From: Nostoc mirabile CHAB5784
GTDB lineage: Bacteria > Cyanobacteriota > Cyanobacteriia > Cyanobacteriales > Nostocaceae
Assembly: GCF_020829645.1 (NCBI RefSeq)
Contig: NZ_JAIVFS010000008.1
Location: forward strand, 1 to 64,000
Length of the DNA: 64,000 nucleotides
Direction: 5' to 3'
The position numbers were made by a program, and so were the translations under genes. The number at the start of each line of letters is the position of its first letter. Within the stretch, counting starts at the first letter, position 1. The notes beneath the pieces were generated by a model. That model did no database searches. It saw only the letters and a program-made list of their open reading frames with translations, and had not been told where the DNA came from. This document shows, piece by piece, positions 56,424 through 64,000 of this stretch.

Positions 56424-56959
56424 ACAACCAGACATTTTTCCTGCAACCCTTTCCTTCTACAAAATCCCTGCCTAATTTGAAAATTGCAGGTAATATTGCC
56501 AGAAATGGTAATAAACTTGCCATCCGCTATATGCTTGAGGGCGATTTAAAAGAAATTGCAATCGCTCCACCATCAAATACTCCATCACGCAAGCATGAAC
56601 TTTGGCAAGACACCTGCTTCGAGTTCTTTCTTGGCATCAAGAATTTTGCACGGTATTGGGAATTTAACCTCTCCCCCGGCGGACACTGGAATGTCTATCG
56701 CTTTGATGGATATCGTCAAAGAATGCAAGAAGAAACAGCTTTTGAAAACCTACCGTTTAATGTTCAAAATCAAGCCGATGGTTTAATACTTGTGTTGGAT
56801 GTAGATTTGGATAAAATTATCTCTGTAAAGCAAGCTATTGAAGTTGGCATTACAACTGTCATCAAACATAGAAATGATCAGGTGACTTACTGGGCGTTAA
56901 CTCATCGAAGTGCAGAGGCTGACTTTCATTTGCGAGATAGTTTTATTGTTAAGTTGTGA
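56420..56959 (+). CDS. DOMON-like domain protein
   Basis: A 179-residue beta-rich protein. It has HELWQDTCFEFFLGIKNFA and YWEFNLSPGGHWNVYRFDGY, features of the DOMON-like family (related to sugar- or heme-binding DOMON domains) common in cyanobacteria. Its start overlaps the phosphotransferase stop by 4 bases. A carbohydrate-related role with its neighbour is possible but unproven. Confidence 0.82.
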   Translation: MNNQTFFLQPFPSTKSLPNLKIAGNIARNGNKLAIRYMLEGDLKEIAIAPPSNTPSRKHELWQDTCFEFFLGIKNFARYWEFNLSPGGHWNVYRFDGYRQRMQEETAFENLPFNVQNQADGLILVLDVDLDKIISVKQAIEVGITTVIKHRNDQVTYWALTHRSAEADFHLRDSFIVKL

Positions 56960-56999
56960 GTTATATATCACTGAAATGGGGAATAATCAAATGAGCTAA

Positions 57000-57197
57000 A
57001 ACATTAAAACTCGTTACTTAAATTTACTCCTGATATTCGCTAATAAAAAGCTTATTACTAATCTCGTTTTTAATATTGGAAAAGTAGAAAAACAAACTCT
57101 GGAAGCTATGCATGATGGAAGAATTGAACAAGAGCCAGCAATTACTGACAGACTACTAGGGGTGATGGAGCATGTACTGAATGATAAAAGAAGCTAG
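57000..57197 (+). pseudogene. Unassigned gene remnant
   Basis: A start-less open frame of about 65 codons follows a stop at 56997-56999 and includes HDGRIEQEPAITDRLLGVME before a stop at 57195. The sequence looks like protein, but the family is not recognised. It may be the 3' remnant of a longer gene. Confidence 0.35.
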
Positions 57198-57271
57198 AGG
57201 AACACCTTTGAATTGCAGTTTATTGTTTTAAACTTGAATTATCGTCGTAAATTTGTATGTAGCGCTCGATC

Positions 57272-57517
57272 ATGACACAAAACACATTGAAAGTTCATGC
57301 ATTTTGGGATACAGATGCAGAAGTTTGGGTGGCAACTAGTGAAAACGTCCCAGGATTAGTAACAGAAGCTTCTACTATTGAGTCTCTTACGCAAAAGCTT
57401 AGAGAAATGATTCCAGAACTCCTTGTTCTGAATCGAATTGTGCCTTCTGATTATGTGGGTTCTATCAGCTTTGAATTAACCAGCCATCGACAAGAGTTGA
57501 TAGAGGTAGCTTCATAA
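57272..57517 (+). CDS. hicB: HicB-like antitoxin (DUF1902 type)
   Basis: An 81-residue protein. LKVHAFWDTDAEVWVATSEN and VPGLVTEASTIESLTQKL match the DUF1902/HicB-like fold of antitoxins. The stop at 57515-57517 is directly followed by the toxin start. HicB-type proteins bind and neutralise the HicA ribonuclease and may repress the operon. No strong operator was seen. Confidence 0.85.
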   Translation: MTQNTLKVHAFWDTDAEVWVATSENVPGLVTEASTIESLTQKLREMIPELLVLNRIVPSDYVGSISFELTSHRQELIEVAS

Positions 57518-57715
57518 ATGGGTGTGTCTTTTACTCCTGAGTTGAAAAAGATGCTTTTGGAAGCTGGGTGCTACTTTGAAAGGCAAGGCAAGGGAGACCA
57601 TGAAATTTGGTATAGTCCAATCACAGACCGTCGTTTTGTGGTAGATAGTTTCATCAAGTCACGCCATACAGCTAACACAGTTTTGAAACAAGCAGGACTG
57701 TCTAAAGCGTTTTAA
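57518..57715 (+). CDS. hicA: HicA-family mRNA interferase toxin
   Basis: A 65-residue protein with the HicA double-stranded-RNA-binding-like fold. LLEAGCYFERQGKGDHEIWY contains the catalytic His, and VDSFIKSRHTANTVLKQAGL forms the C-terminal helix. Family members cut mRNA. Its ATG follows the antitoxin stop without a gap, so translation is coupled. Confidence 0.87.
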   Translation: MGVSFTPELKKMLLEAGCYFERQGKGDHEIWYSPITDRRFVVDSFIKSRHTANTVLKQAGLSKAF

Positions 57716-58253
57716 TTTTGATATTTTTTGTGTCGAGAACCTGGACACTGGAAAAGTCTTAGAAAATAGCGATCGCCAAGCTGGCAATCCGCCTATTCTA
57801 GTTGATAGCAGCGACAAAATAATTAAAGTTTTAGGCTAGCCTCCGCAGTATCCCAACCTGTATGAAATCCTCACTCATGCTTGGCAATGGCATCAACAGC
57901 GATATAGTTAGAGACAAACGCTTTCGCTATTATACTCGCGGTAGATCCACAGCAAAGAGTAAAGGTAATTTTAAGAATTATACCTGTTTCAAATCGCCGT
58001 TTGAATATTTTAGAGGTGCGATCGCACTAGTAGGTAAAAAATTAGGTTAAATATCTAAACCATAGCGGTATTTACATATTTCCACCTTCATGGTTATCAC
58101 TTGATCGCTTCTATATATGAATAATAATTAGTAACATTATTTTATGGTAAAAAATAAACTAATTTACTTATTTCGTTTGATAGAGTTAATTAAAATTTCA
58201 GAAGGCAAAATATAGGATAGATAGCTAAAAAGCAAATTATCAACTGTTAATTT
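57716..58253. other. Accessory stretch with probable gene fragments
   Basis: Start-less protein-like stretches occur at 57730-57840 (ending DSSDKIIKVLG) and 57841-57905 (PPQYPNLYEILTHAWQWHQQ), not assigned. A 62-codon ORF at 57862 is not supported. No RNA gene was seen. Confidence 0.35.
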
Positions 58254-58361
58254 ATGCAAAAGATTTATGGCAATAGTCAAGGGATAAAAGCTAGCCAAAT
58301 AAAACAATTACAACGGCTTTACGAGGAAAATCAACCAGCAGATAGATTAATTACGCCGTAA
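58254..58361 (+). pseudogene. N-terminal fragment of GTPase HflX
   Basis: The 35-codon frame MQKIYGNSQGIKASQIKQLQ, then LYEENQPADRLITP, resembles the first residues of cyanobacterial HflX (MxxIYGNLQGLKSSQLKQLQ type). It stops at 58359, far short of the GTPase domain. HflX helps rescue or split ribosomes under stress. The rest of the gene is absent. Confidence 0.6.
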
Positions 58362-58602
58362 TTTGCGCTTATATGACCGAAGGACAAGACAAGGTGGCTG
58401 TCTTTACCAAGAAATAACTCATACCAATTCGTAATGGGCTACGCTAAGGTAATGTGTAGTTAATGAAGCTAAATTACATCTGAGTTTTCAAGTTTGAATA
58501 TACAGCTTTGTTTTTTCAAGTTGGTGTTACTTGGAAATTCAGGAAACTTATTTAATATAAACAACCACATCCACAAAGGAATGCGGTTTATCGGAGGAGT
58601 AG

Positions 58603-59868
58603 ATGTCAAAATACGACTTTCATTATTTTCAAGGGAGTACTCTTTCTGATCTGTTTGCTCAAGATATCACAGATGCATCTTATGGGTTTATCCTAAATTA
58701 CCCTGCAACTGCCAGTTGGGCTGCTTATCCCAACCTGAAAAAATATTTTATTCAAGATGGCAGTAGTGAAGCCACCAAAACCTCCTTCGACAAGATTTGT
58801 CAGAAAGAACCTTGGAAAAATCTGGCTGTGTTAGGCGATCGCATTCCTGGAATTGTGATTATACCACCGCCAAAGTCGCTAATTGGCTACTGGCAAGAGC
58901 ATTTCGGCAGCCACTCCAATAGGTCGATGATGGATTGCTCAAGTTATCTAGATGACCTCAGCCACAGCGAACGCTTTGACAAACTGATCACTCTATTTCC
59001 CTTTGATCACCTCAAACCTGAAAAACACGCTGTTGATCCAGACACTCATTACCGCTTACTTAGCAAAGTAACGCTAGCCGAATTGGGGGTACAATGTCCT
59101 AAATACAAGAGCTATAATCTGCACCAAGTCAATCTCGAAGACATTCAATTACCACAATACCCTTACTTAATTAAAACCTCCCACGGACTCTCAGGAGAAG
59201 GCACTTATATCATCAAAAGTCCCAGCGATTTGAACTACTGCTTTGAAGAAATTAAGAAATATCTTGATATTAAGTTGCTCGATACGATTATTGTTTCGGA
59301 GTTCGTCAAGAATGAAGTGCAGAATTACTGCGTACAGTTCTATGTCAACAAACTAGGAGAGATAACCCTCATCGGCACTACCGGCCAACTCGTCACTCCA
59401 GAAGGCAACTATTTAGGCGGACTGATTGACTACCGCAACACTGACATGAGTAAGTTCTTTGAGATGATTGCTAACGTTGGTCAGTATGCTCATAAACAGG
59501 GTTATTTCGGCGTGATTGGCTTTGATGTGCTGGAAGACCAAGAGGGACAATTTTATGCCATCGATGCCAATTTTCGAGTCAATGGCTCGACTCCGTTGTG
59601 CTTGCAGCGTAATACCCTAGTGGGATTGGGAAAGGGAGTAGCTAAATATTCCAGTGATTACCGCATGGAAGGAACACTGGATTCAATTTTAGTCACCTTA
59701 AAACCAGAACTAGATCGCAAGGATTTAATCATTCTGTCGGCTTTAGAGAAGATCAAATACGGAAAAATCAACACCGATATTTATGCGATCGTTACTGGAG
59801 AAAATATCCAGGAAATGCAGCATATCGAGCGTAAATTACAGAATAAGGGATTACAATGGCTTCCTTAA
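58603..59868 (+). CDS. Orphan ATP-grasp ligase
   Basis: A 421-residue ATP-grasp enzyme. The ATP-binding lysine and glycine loop are in YLIKTSHGLSGEGTYIIKS (about 190-208), and the metal-binding segment is FYAIDANFRVNGST (about 317-330). The N-terminal 150 residues are not a family I can name. ATP-grasp enzymes join a carboxylate to an amine or thiol through an acyl phosphate. A GGAGGAG site precedes ATG 58603. No biosynthetic partner is adjacent, so the product is unknown; peptide, amide or modified-amino-acid ligation is possible. It sits between remnants and repeats. Confidence 0.82.
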   Translation: MSKYDFHYFQGSTLSDLFAQDITDASYGFILNYPATASWAAYPNLKKYFIQDGSSEATKTSFDKICQKEPWKNLAVLGDRIPGIVIIPPPKSLIGYWQEHFGSHSNRSMMDCSSYLDDLSHSERFDKLITLFPFDHLKPEKHAVDPDTHYRLLSKVTLAELGVQCPKYKSYNLHQVNLEDIQLPQYPYLIKTSHGLSGEGTYIIKSPSDLNYCFEEIKKYLDIKLLDTIIVSEFVKNEVQNYCVQFYVNKLGEITLIGTTGQLVTPEGNYLGGLIDYRNTDMSKFFEMIANVGQYAHKQGYFGVIGFDVLEDQEGQFYAIDANFRVNGSTPLCLQRNTLVGLGKGVAKYSSDYRMEGTLDSILVTLKPELDRKDLIILSALEKIKYGKINTDIYAIVTGENIQEMQHIERKLQNKGLQWLP

Positions 59869-60027
59869 ACAGCACCACTGTTGATATTTGGCGTTAGAAA
59901 GCCTTATTTTTCATAAAAACTGGTGTTCTTTGCCCAAGTCTTAAGCTCGACTTTATCCAAAATTAAGAACTCGGCTTTCTTGATTCAGCAAAAACTCTAG
60001 ATTTTTGGCAAATACTTTTTCCATGTC

Positions 60028-60176
60028 ATATCATGTTCGCTTGATTACTTATTAAACCCGAAGAACCCCACCCCGCCAAAGCTACGCTTCGTCTCCCCTC
60101 CCCGCAAGCGGGGAGGGGATTAAGGGGTGGGGTGCAATGACTGTGGAAATCATAACTAATTATGCGAACATGATAT
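60028..60176. repeat. Inverted-repeat element, family 1 (copy 5)
   Basis: A 149-bp element with ends ATATCATGTTCGC and GCGAACATGATAT. Both ends carry matching changes relative to other copies (C to T and G to A), so pairing stays perfect. The core has GAACCCCACCCCGCC and a CCCGCAAGCGGGG hairpin. Confidence 0.85.
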
Positions 60177-60278
60177 CACTGATTATCGCTCAAGTCAAAA
60201 AACTAAAACTATTATCCTACAAGCGTTTCAGCGTCATGTTTTGGATTTCGTAAAAATGGATAAAGTCGAGTTAAGAGG

Positions 60279-60422
60279 ATGTCTCAAAAGTTTTTTGGGA
60301 GGTATGTATTTCATCCTGAAGCTCTCACAGAATATGCTAATGCCGTTCAATATTACGCAGAACAGCGTACTGAGGTAGCGCAGGCATTTATCAATACAAT
60401 GAAGGAACGGTTACACCATTAG
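60279..60422 (+). pseudogene. Truncated ParE/RelE-type toxin
   Basis: The 47-codon frame starts MSQKFFGRYVFHPEALTEYA and includes NAVQYYAEQRTEVAQAFINT, matching the first half of ParE/RelE-fold toxins. It stops before the C-terminal strand that carries family-specific residues. No antitoxin gene is adjacent. It is a remnant. Confidence 0.65.
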
Positions 60423-60599
60423 CATTTCCAGATGTTTCAGTGTCCGTTCAGAGACTTTTGCCATAGGGTGGCATTGTTGAATGGAGAGATAAATAGACTT
60501 CTGTAGGTACAATTCTTCCGAATTACCGTAGATCCACGGTATGGACATTGCACAGTATATGACCTCAATTTATCCCTCTATTATGCAACGCCAGTTTTT

Positions 60600-61076
60600 T
60601 CATGGTCTAAGAATCTTAGCTGTAACTTGCGGTGTTCTGATAGCCCTTTTGGTTGACTTCTGGCTCCTGACTCCTGCCCAAACTGTGAGCGGTCGTCCAA
60701 CTTGTTTATACAACAAGCTCTCTAAAATCACACCATTATTGTTGGCGGTAAGAGTTTTATTCGGCTGACGCAAAGATTCATAAAAGCCGTTGTACCAGCC
60801 ATCTTTTGACTTGAGGTTGCCTTGGACAAAATCAAATAACTGACTGGTGTAAGTAGTATTGTAAAGCACATGCCAGCCGATCGCAGCTTTGGCACTGAGG
60901 AACCGCAAATCGTTGTGTTTTTCTCTGGTATCTGCGATGGTTGCCCAAGGTTCTCCGTTGACCAAAGCTGCGATCGCTGCTGTCTGATCCCACATACTTA
61001 CAGAGGCAAAGCCATCAACGGAATTGACTAAGCCAGTTTCATTGTTCCAGTTGCGCTGGAAGTATGACCGAAGAGG
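60600..61076 (-). pseudogene. Remnant of a DUF3131-type protein
   Basis: The frame contains SYFQRNWNNETGLVNSVDGF, MWDQTAAIAALVNGEPW, LSAKAAIGWHVLYNT and SKDGWYNGFYESLRQPNK, matching the C-terminal part of DUF3131 proteins (glucoamylase-like fold). The N-terminal part is lost and replaced by a repeat beginning near 61064, and an internal piece after AALV looks deleted. It is unlikely to be active. Confidence 0.65.
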
Positions 61077-61250
61077 CTCAGGGGCAGTTCTTGCTGGGAG
61101 CGGGGGGAGCAAGCCCTGCCCCTGAGCCGTGGAATGAATTCTGGAACATGGGTATCAAGCCCCGTCATAAAGGACGCCTGAAGGAAGGCGGAGTACAAGC
61201 TCCGTCTCAGTTTTCCCCTAAGCTTTGCGCCCCCTGCTCCCTTGCCTCTT
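61077..61250. repeat. GC-rich repeat replacing the 5' part of the DUF3131 gene
   Basis: The segment contains an inverted repeat, CAGGGGCAG (61078-61086) paired with CTGCCCCTG (near 61116), with CTTGCTGGG and GAGCAAG between them. ORFs in two frames cross it, but none looks like a protein family. Confidence 0.45.
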
Positions 61251-61369
61251 TTGACCAACGTATTTTCACCAAATACATTCTTCCCAATTTTGAAATCTAA
61301 CTAACACTCAGAAGTTCACCTGACTAGTACAATAAAATAGTCACGCACCCGATCTCTGGAGTTCTAGCA

Positions 61370-61945
61370 GTGGGCTTATTTGATGATTTGAGTCGGTTTC
61401 TAGAAAACCGTTTAGAAGAATTCTTGCGTAACAATCCACATTTGGAGTTAGAGGCGCTGCTAGAACAGCTGCGTGAGCAAGAGGAAGGCACATTAAAGCT
61501 GATCGCAGATTTACGAATACAAGAGAAGCGATCGCAAGAAGAAATTCTGTCCACCGCTCAAGAAATTCAGCGTTGGCATATCCGTATTCAAAAAGCCAAA
61601 AACGCCGGCAGAGAGGATTTAGCAAGTGCTGCGGGCGAGCGAGAAGCAGCCCTGTTGCGCGAAGGAAATCAGCGCTGGGGACACATGCAAGGGCTGAAAG
61701 AACGCATTAACCAATCTCAGGAACTACTGCGAAAAATTCAGCAACGGCGACAGGAAGTGCAAGCTAAAGCTGCCGTTGCACAGACAGTCCGTGCTAAAGC
61801 GCAAACCCAGCAGCGTTTTGAAACCAACGGCTGGTCAAATAAAACTAGCAGTTATTCTAGTGGATTTGATGACTTAGAAGAGAAGTTCCGTAGCTGGGAA
61901 ACTCAGGATGAGTTAGAACAAATGAAGCGGAATCTAGGAAAATAG
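61370..61945 (+). CDS. TIGR04376-family cyanobacterial protein
   Basis: A 191-residue protein from GTG 61370, beginning MGLFDDLSRFLENRLEEFLR. Most of it is coiled-coil (about 30-140, rich in Glu, Gln, Arg), with a C-terminal SGFDDLEEKFRSWE segment. This matches the TIGR04376 family found only in cyanobacteria; function unknown. It resembles PspA-like helical proteins in outline. The stop codon is the first unit of an STRR. Confidence 0.82.
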   Translation: MGLFDDLSRFLENRLEEFLRNNPHLELEALLEQLREQEEGTLKLIADLRIQEKRSQEEILSTAQEIQRWHIRIQKAKNAGREDLASAAGEREAALLREGNQRWGHMQGLKERINQSQELLRKIQQRRQEVQAKAAVAQTVRAKAQTQQRFETNGWSNKTSSYSSGFDDLEEKFRSWETQDELEQMKRNLGK

Positions 61946-61981
61946 TCATTAGTCATTAGTCATTAGTCATTAGTCATTAGT
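61943..61981. repeat. STRR after the TIGR04376 gene
   Basis: Five tandem TCATTAG units, the first base triplet (TAG) being the stop codon of the preceding gene. Same unit as at 26431-26478. Confidence 0.85.
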
Positions 61982-62438
61982 CTAAGAGATAGCACGCCCA
62001 CTCAACGGCTTGCTCAGGGCATTGCTTGGGGCGAGGTATGTACCAAAAACTTTTTATCAAATGAGAAATGCTGATTTTGCCGTTAGTTCTTAACTTTAGT
62101 TGTGAACCACACTACTTTAGACGCGTTTGCCCTTAGCACTTACGCACTGTACAAATGCATCATGATGTGAATTAAGGATCTTGAGGAAGTTTTCAGGCTT
62201 TTCTTAATTATCCTGCGATCGGAAATAGACCATGCTGTAGGGGCTAAACTTTGCTCATACGTGTCAACTTAAGTCAGAGAGCTTCATTCCAGAGTCATTT
62301 TACCCCACACGCCAGATGCTCCATTTGGGGAGACCCTAAGACCGCACTGGCTCCCCTTAATCCCCTCCCCGTGAACGGGGAGGGGAGATTTTGTCGCTAG
62401 ACAAAAGCGGGGTGGGGTTGCGAGGGCATAATTAGTAA
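61982..62438. other. Intergenic region with a partial family 1 element
   Basis: A repeat with GGTATGTACCAAAAAC (near 62034) and a GC-rich part at about 62340-62428 (CCCCTCCCCGTGAACGGGG, then GCGGGGTGGGG) resembling the centre of the family 1 elements but without their ends. No gene is seen. Confidence 0.45.
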
Positions 62439-62441
62439 TTG

Positions 62442-63191
62442 GTGGACTTTTCAGCACTTGCCAGCGCTCTCTTTTTCAGCACTATTGTTTTTATAACTCG
62501 ACCAAGATTAGAAAATAGTTGGACTAGCTCTAGTCTTTTAGCAACTTTGACTATTACGATTGCCACATTTGCAGTCGTATATATGGGTAGTATGCTTGTC
62601 CTCAATCTTATTACAAATATTTGGATTTTCTACCGGATTTTCGGAAAGAAGAATCTCGATATTAATCCTCTTCATCCCGATCGCTGTGGCGGTCTTCGAT
62701 GTCTAAGTGATTATTCACTTCAAACTGCCTATCTAGTTGGTGTATTAGGTATCTTGATTGGCGTGATTGAGTATCAGGTGATTACACAAGGTATCGAAAA
62801 AGAATTGTGGTTTGTTCATCTGGTAATTCCACTATATATTTTGCTATCAATGGAATGTTTTTTTGGGCCATTGCTGGCAGCACATAGCGGTATGAAAAGA
62901 GCTAAAGAAGAGTCTTTACATAAAATCGCTCGACAGTTCCGAGCAGAGTATTCAGGGATTTATACTAGTCTGGCTGAAGAGACAGAAGCTTTCAAGAAAA
63001 AATCTGAAAAAATTCAGCAGCTACGTGCCTTGTACACTATGACTGATGAGTTACCCGTTTGGCCCTTCGATGTCAAAACTTTCCGTCGATATCTCCTAAC
63101 TGTGCCTACTCCTCTTATTGGTAGTTTAATTGGTATAGTTCAAAAATTGTTGATAAATCTACTCAAGCAACAGGGTATCAAACTTGGTTAG
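62442..63191 (+). CDS. Membrane protein, possibly 5'-truncated
   Basis: About 249 residues. There are four likely TM segments (about 8-20, 32-60, 90-110 and 128-150), then a helical soluble part with KRAKEESLHKIARQFRAEYS. LHPDRCGGLRCLSDYSLQTA and LPVWPFDVKTFRRYLLTVPT look conserved, but I do not recognise a family. The frame opens only just after a partial repeat element with a TTG or GTG start and no clear ribosome site, so the original N-terminus may be lost. Confidence 0.6.
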   Translation: MDFSALASALFFSTIVFITRPRLENSWTSSSLLATLTITIATFAVVYMGSMLVLNLITNIWIFYRIFGKKNLDINPLHPDRCGGLRCLSDYSLQTAYLVGVLGILIGVIEYQVITQGIEKELWFVHLVIPLYILLSMECFFGPLLAAHSGMKRAKEESLHKIARQFRAEYSGIYTSLAEETEAFKKKSEKIQQLRALYTMTDELPVWPFDVKTFRRYLLTVPTPLIGSLIGIVQKLLINLLKQQGIKLG

Positions 63192-63266
63192 TTAAAGGCG
63201 TTATCAAATAAAACAGCTTTTCCTTGTGTTGTTTGAGGCTACCGCGTGGCTTTTGGTCTAATATAG

Positions 63267-63458
63267 TTGCTGATATATGCAGGTACGTCAATTTGGGGAT
63301 GCAAGCCTGAATCGGCAATGGGTTTTGCCACATTCAATTGCAAGGGAATTTCCCCAGCCCATACTGGTAGTGAATTTATTTTGGGTTACGCTGAATTAAA
63401 TGAGCAGCAAATTCAGGAAGGAGTACGCCGATTAGCTCAGGTAATTTTGGGTGCTTAA
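63267..63458 (+). pseudogene. C-terminal remnant of a PLP aminotransferase or MocR-type protein
   Basis: The last 25 residues (EFILGYAELNEQQIQEGVRR, then LAQVIL) resemble the end of fold-type I aminotransferases, especially MocR-type regulators. No upstream part of the gene is present. The remaining sequence of the 63-codon frame is not family-like. Confidence 0.5.
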
Positions 63459-64000
63459 AATGTCAGTAAAACAGTTGAGAATCCAAGCAGCGCACTAGCT
63501 ACCCTAAAGTATTTTTATTTTTGCTTGACAAATTACCTCTAATCCTTACTATTTACAAAATATTTTGTATTGCTAATAACAAACTTTGTTATTCATTTAA
63601 TATTAAAAATTTTAGATATTCTTATTTATACAGATTACCTATGAAATTGCTTCCGAACAATTTGCTCAAGCCCCAAGTCTGACCAAGCTTGATTTTGTGC
63701 AGCTTTACAACTAATTGGTATTAGTACAATTATCAAGCAAGTAAATTCTGGAAATTGTATTTAATTTACTAATCAGGATTTATTTTTCTGATAAGGTTTA
63801 GTAAAGCCAAGTTTTACCTCTTCTTTGTATTACTACTACCACATCGTAAGAATACCTAAGTTTTTGATTAGCCATCAAGGAGGAGAAAATATCAATAATC
63901 TTGTGGTGTTCAAAGATAACGTGTAATTAAATACACTTTTCTATTCGCTATTTTGTGTTATTGCCACAGTATTTCCTAAATGTTTTCCATGAGAACTGAG
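63459..64000. other. AT-rich gene-free end of the window
   Basis: No ORF with family resemblance and no clear repeat is seen. A purine-rich AAGGAGGAG at about 63879 is not followed by a supported reading frame. Confidence 0.4.

Noticed and set aside
57862..58050. 62-codon plus-strand ORF
   Set aside because: No domain, no ribosome site, and it overlaps start-less fragments in other frames.
61064..61300. 78-codon ORF over the GC-rich repeat
   Set aside because: It follows an inverted repeat and has no family resemblance; the opposite strand is also open there.

Overview
The window is chromosomal DNA of a filamentous, heterocyst-forming cyanobacterium of the Nostoc/Anabaena type. Four things support this: the 3' end of psbA (photosystem II D1) at the left edge, many GCGATCGC (HIP1) octamers, heptanucleotide tandem repeats (STRRs) and small dispersed repeats between genes, and a complete-looking heterocyst envelope polysaccharide (HEP) island around hepC and hepA. 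No rRNA gene, tRNA gene or CRISPR array was seen.

Layout. 1-9.4 kb: psbA end and terminator; a 49-codon psaJ-like gene on the minus strand, hidden in a different frame from a longer spurious ORF; a MazEF-type toxin-antitoxin pair with a candidate operator; a Tab2/Atab2-family protein preceded by a 13-copy 21-bp tandem array; a YciI-like protein; pheT; a secreted hypothetical protein; a VapBC pair; and a PatA-type response regulator with a small repeat inserted in frame. 9.4-13.2 kb: a VWA / PP2C phosphatase / kinase-TPR triad resembling the TerY-P signalling triads. 13.8-41.7 kb: the HEP island, all on the plus strand. It holds nucleotide-sugar genes (rfbF, an epimerase, a C-methyltransferase, rfbC), a 2-oxoglutarate-type dioxygenase, an L-2-hydroxyglutarate oxidase-like flavoprotein, a SAF-domain dehydrogenase, nine glycosyltransferases or probable glycosyltransferases, a Wzc-like tyrosine kinase, the initiating sugar transferase HepC, the ABC exporter HepA and an O-antigen ligase/polymerase-like membrane protein. 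Together these could make an activated, partly branched or deoxy sugar, assemble a lipid-linked glycan, and export and polymerise it for the heterocyst envelope.

41.8-47 kb is a gene graveyard: an intact SDR, then remnants of an alpha/beta hydrolase, a PhaA-type thiolase, an N-terminally truncated PhaC, a truncated KAP NTPase and an internally deleted glycogen-debranching enzyme. 47-56 kb holds a small HD (SpoT-type) hydrolase, a threonine aldolase, an Mla-type ATPase with an MCE protein, and an AKR/TetR pair. 55-64 kb is accessory: a phosphotransferase, a DOMON-like protein, HicBA, an orphan ATP-grasp ligase, a TIGR04376 protein, a membrane protein, and remnants of hflX, a ParE toxin, a DUF3131 gene and an aminotransferase.

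The intergenic DNA carries several families of non-autonomous inverted-repeat elements. Some are nested in others, and some pairs of ends or arms carry matching changes that keep base pairing. One family has a cloverleaf-like fold. These repeats and the orphan psaJ paralogue are the least ordinary signals in the window.
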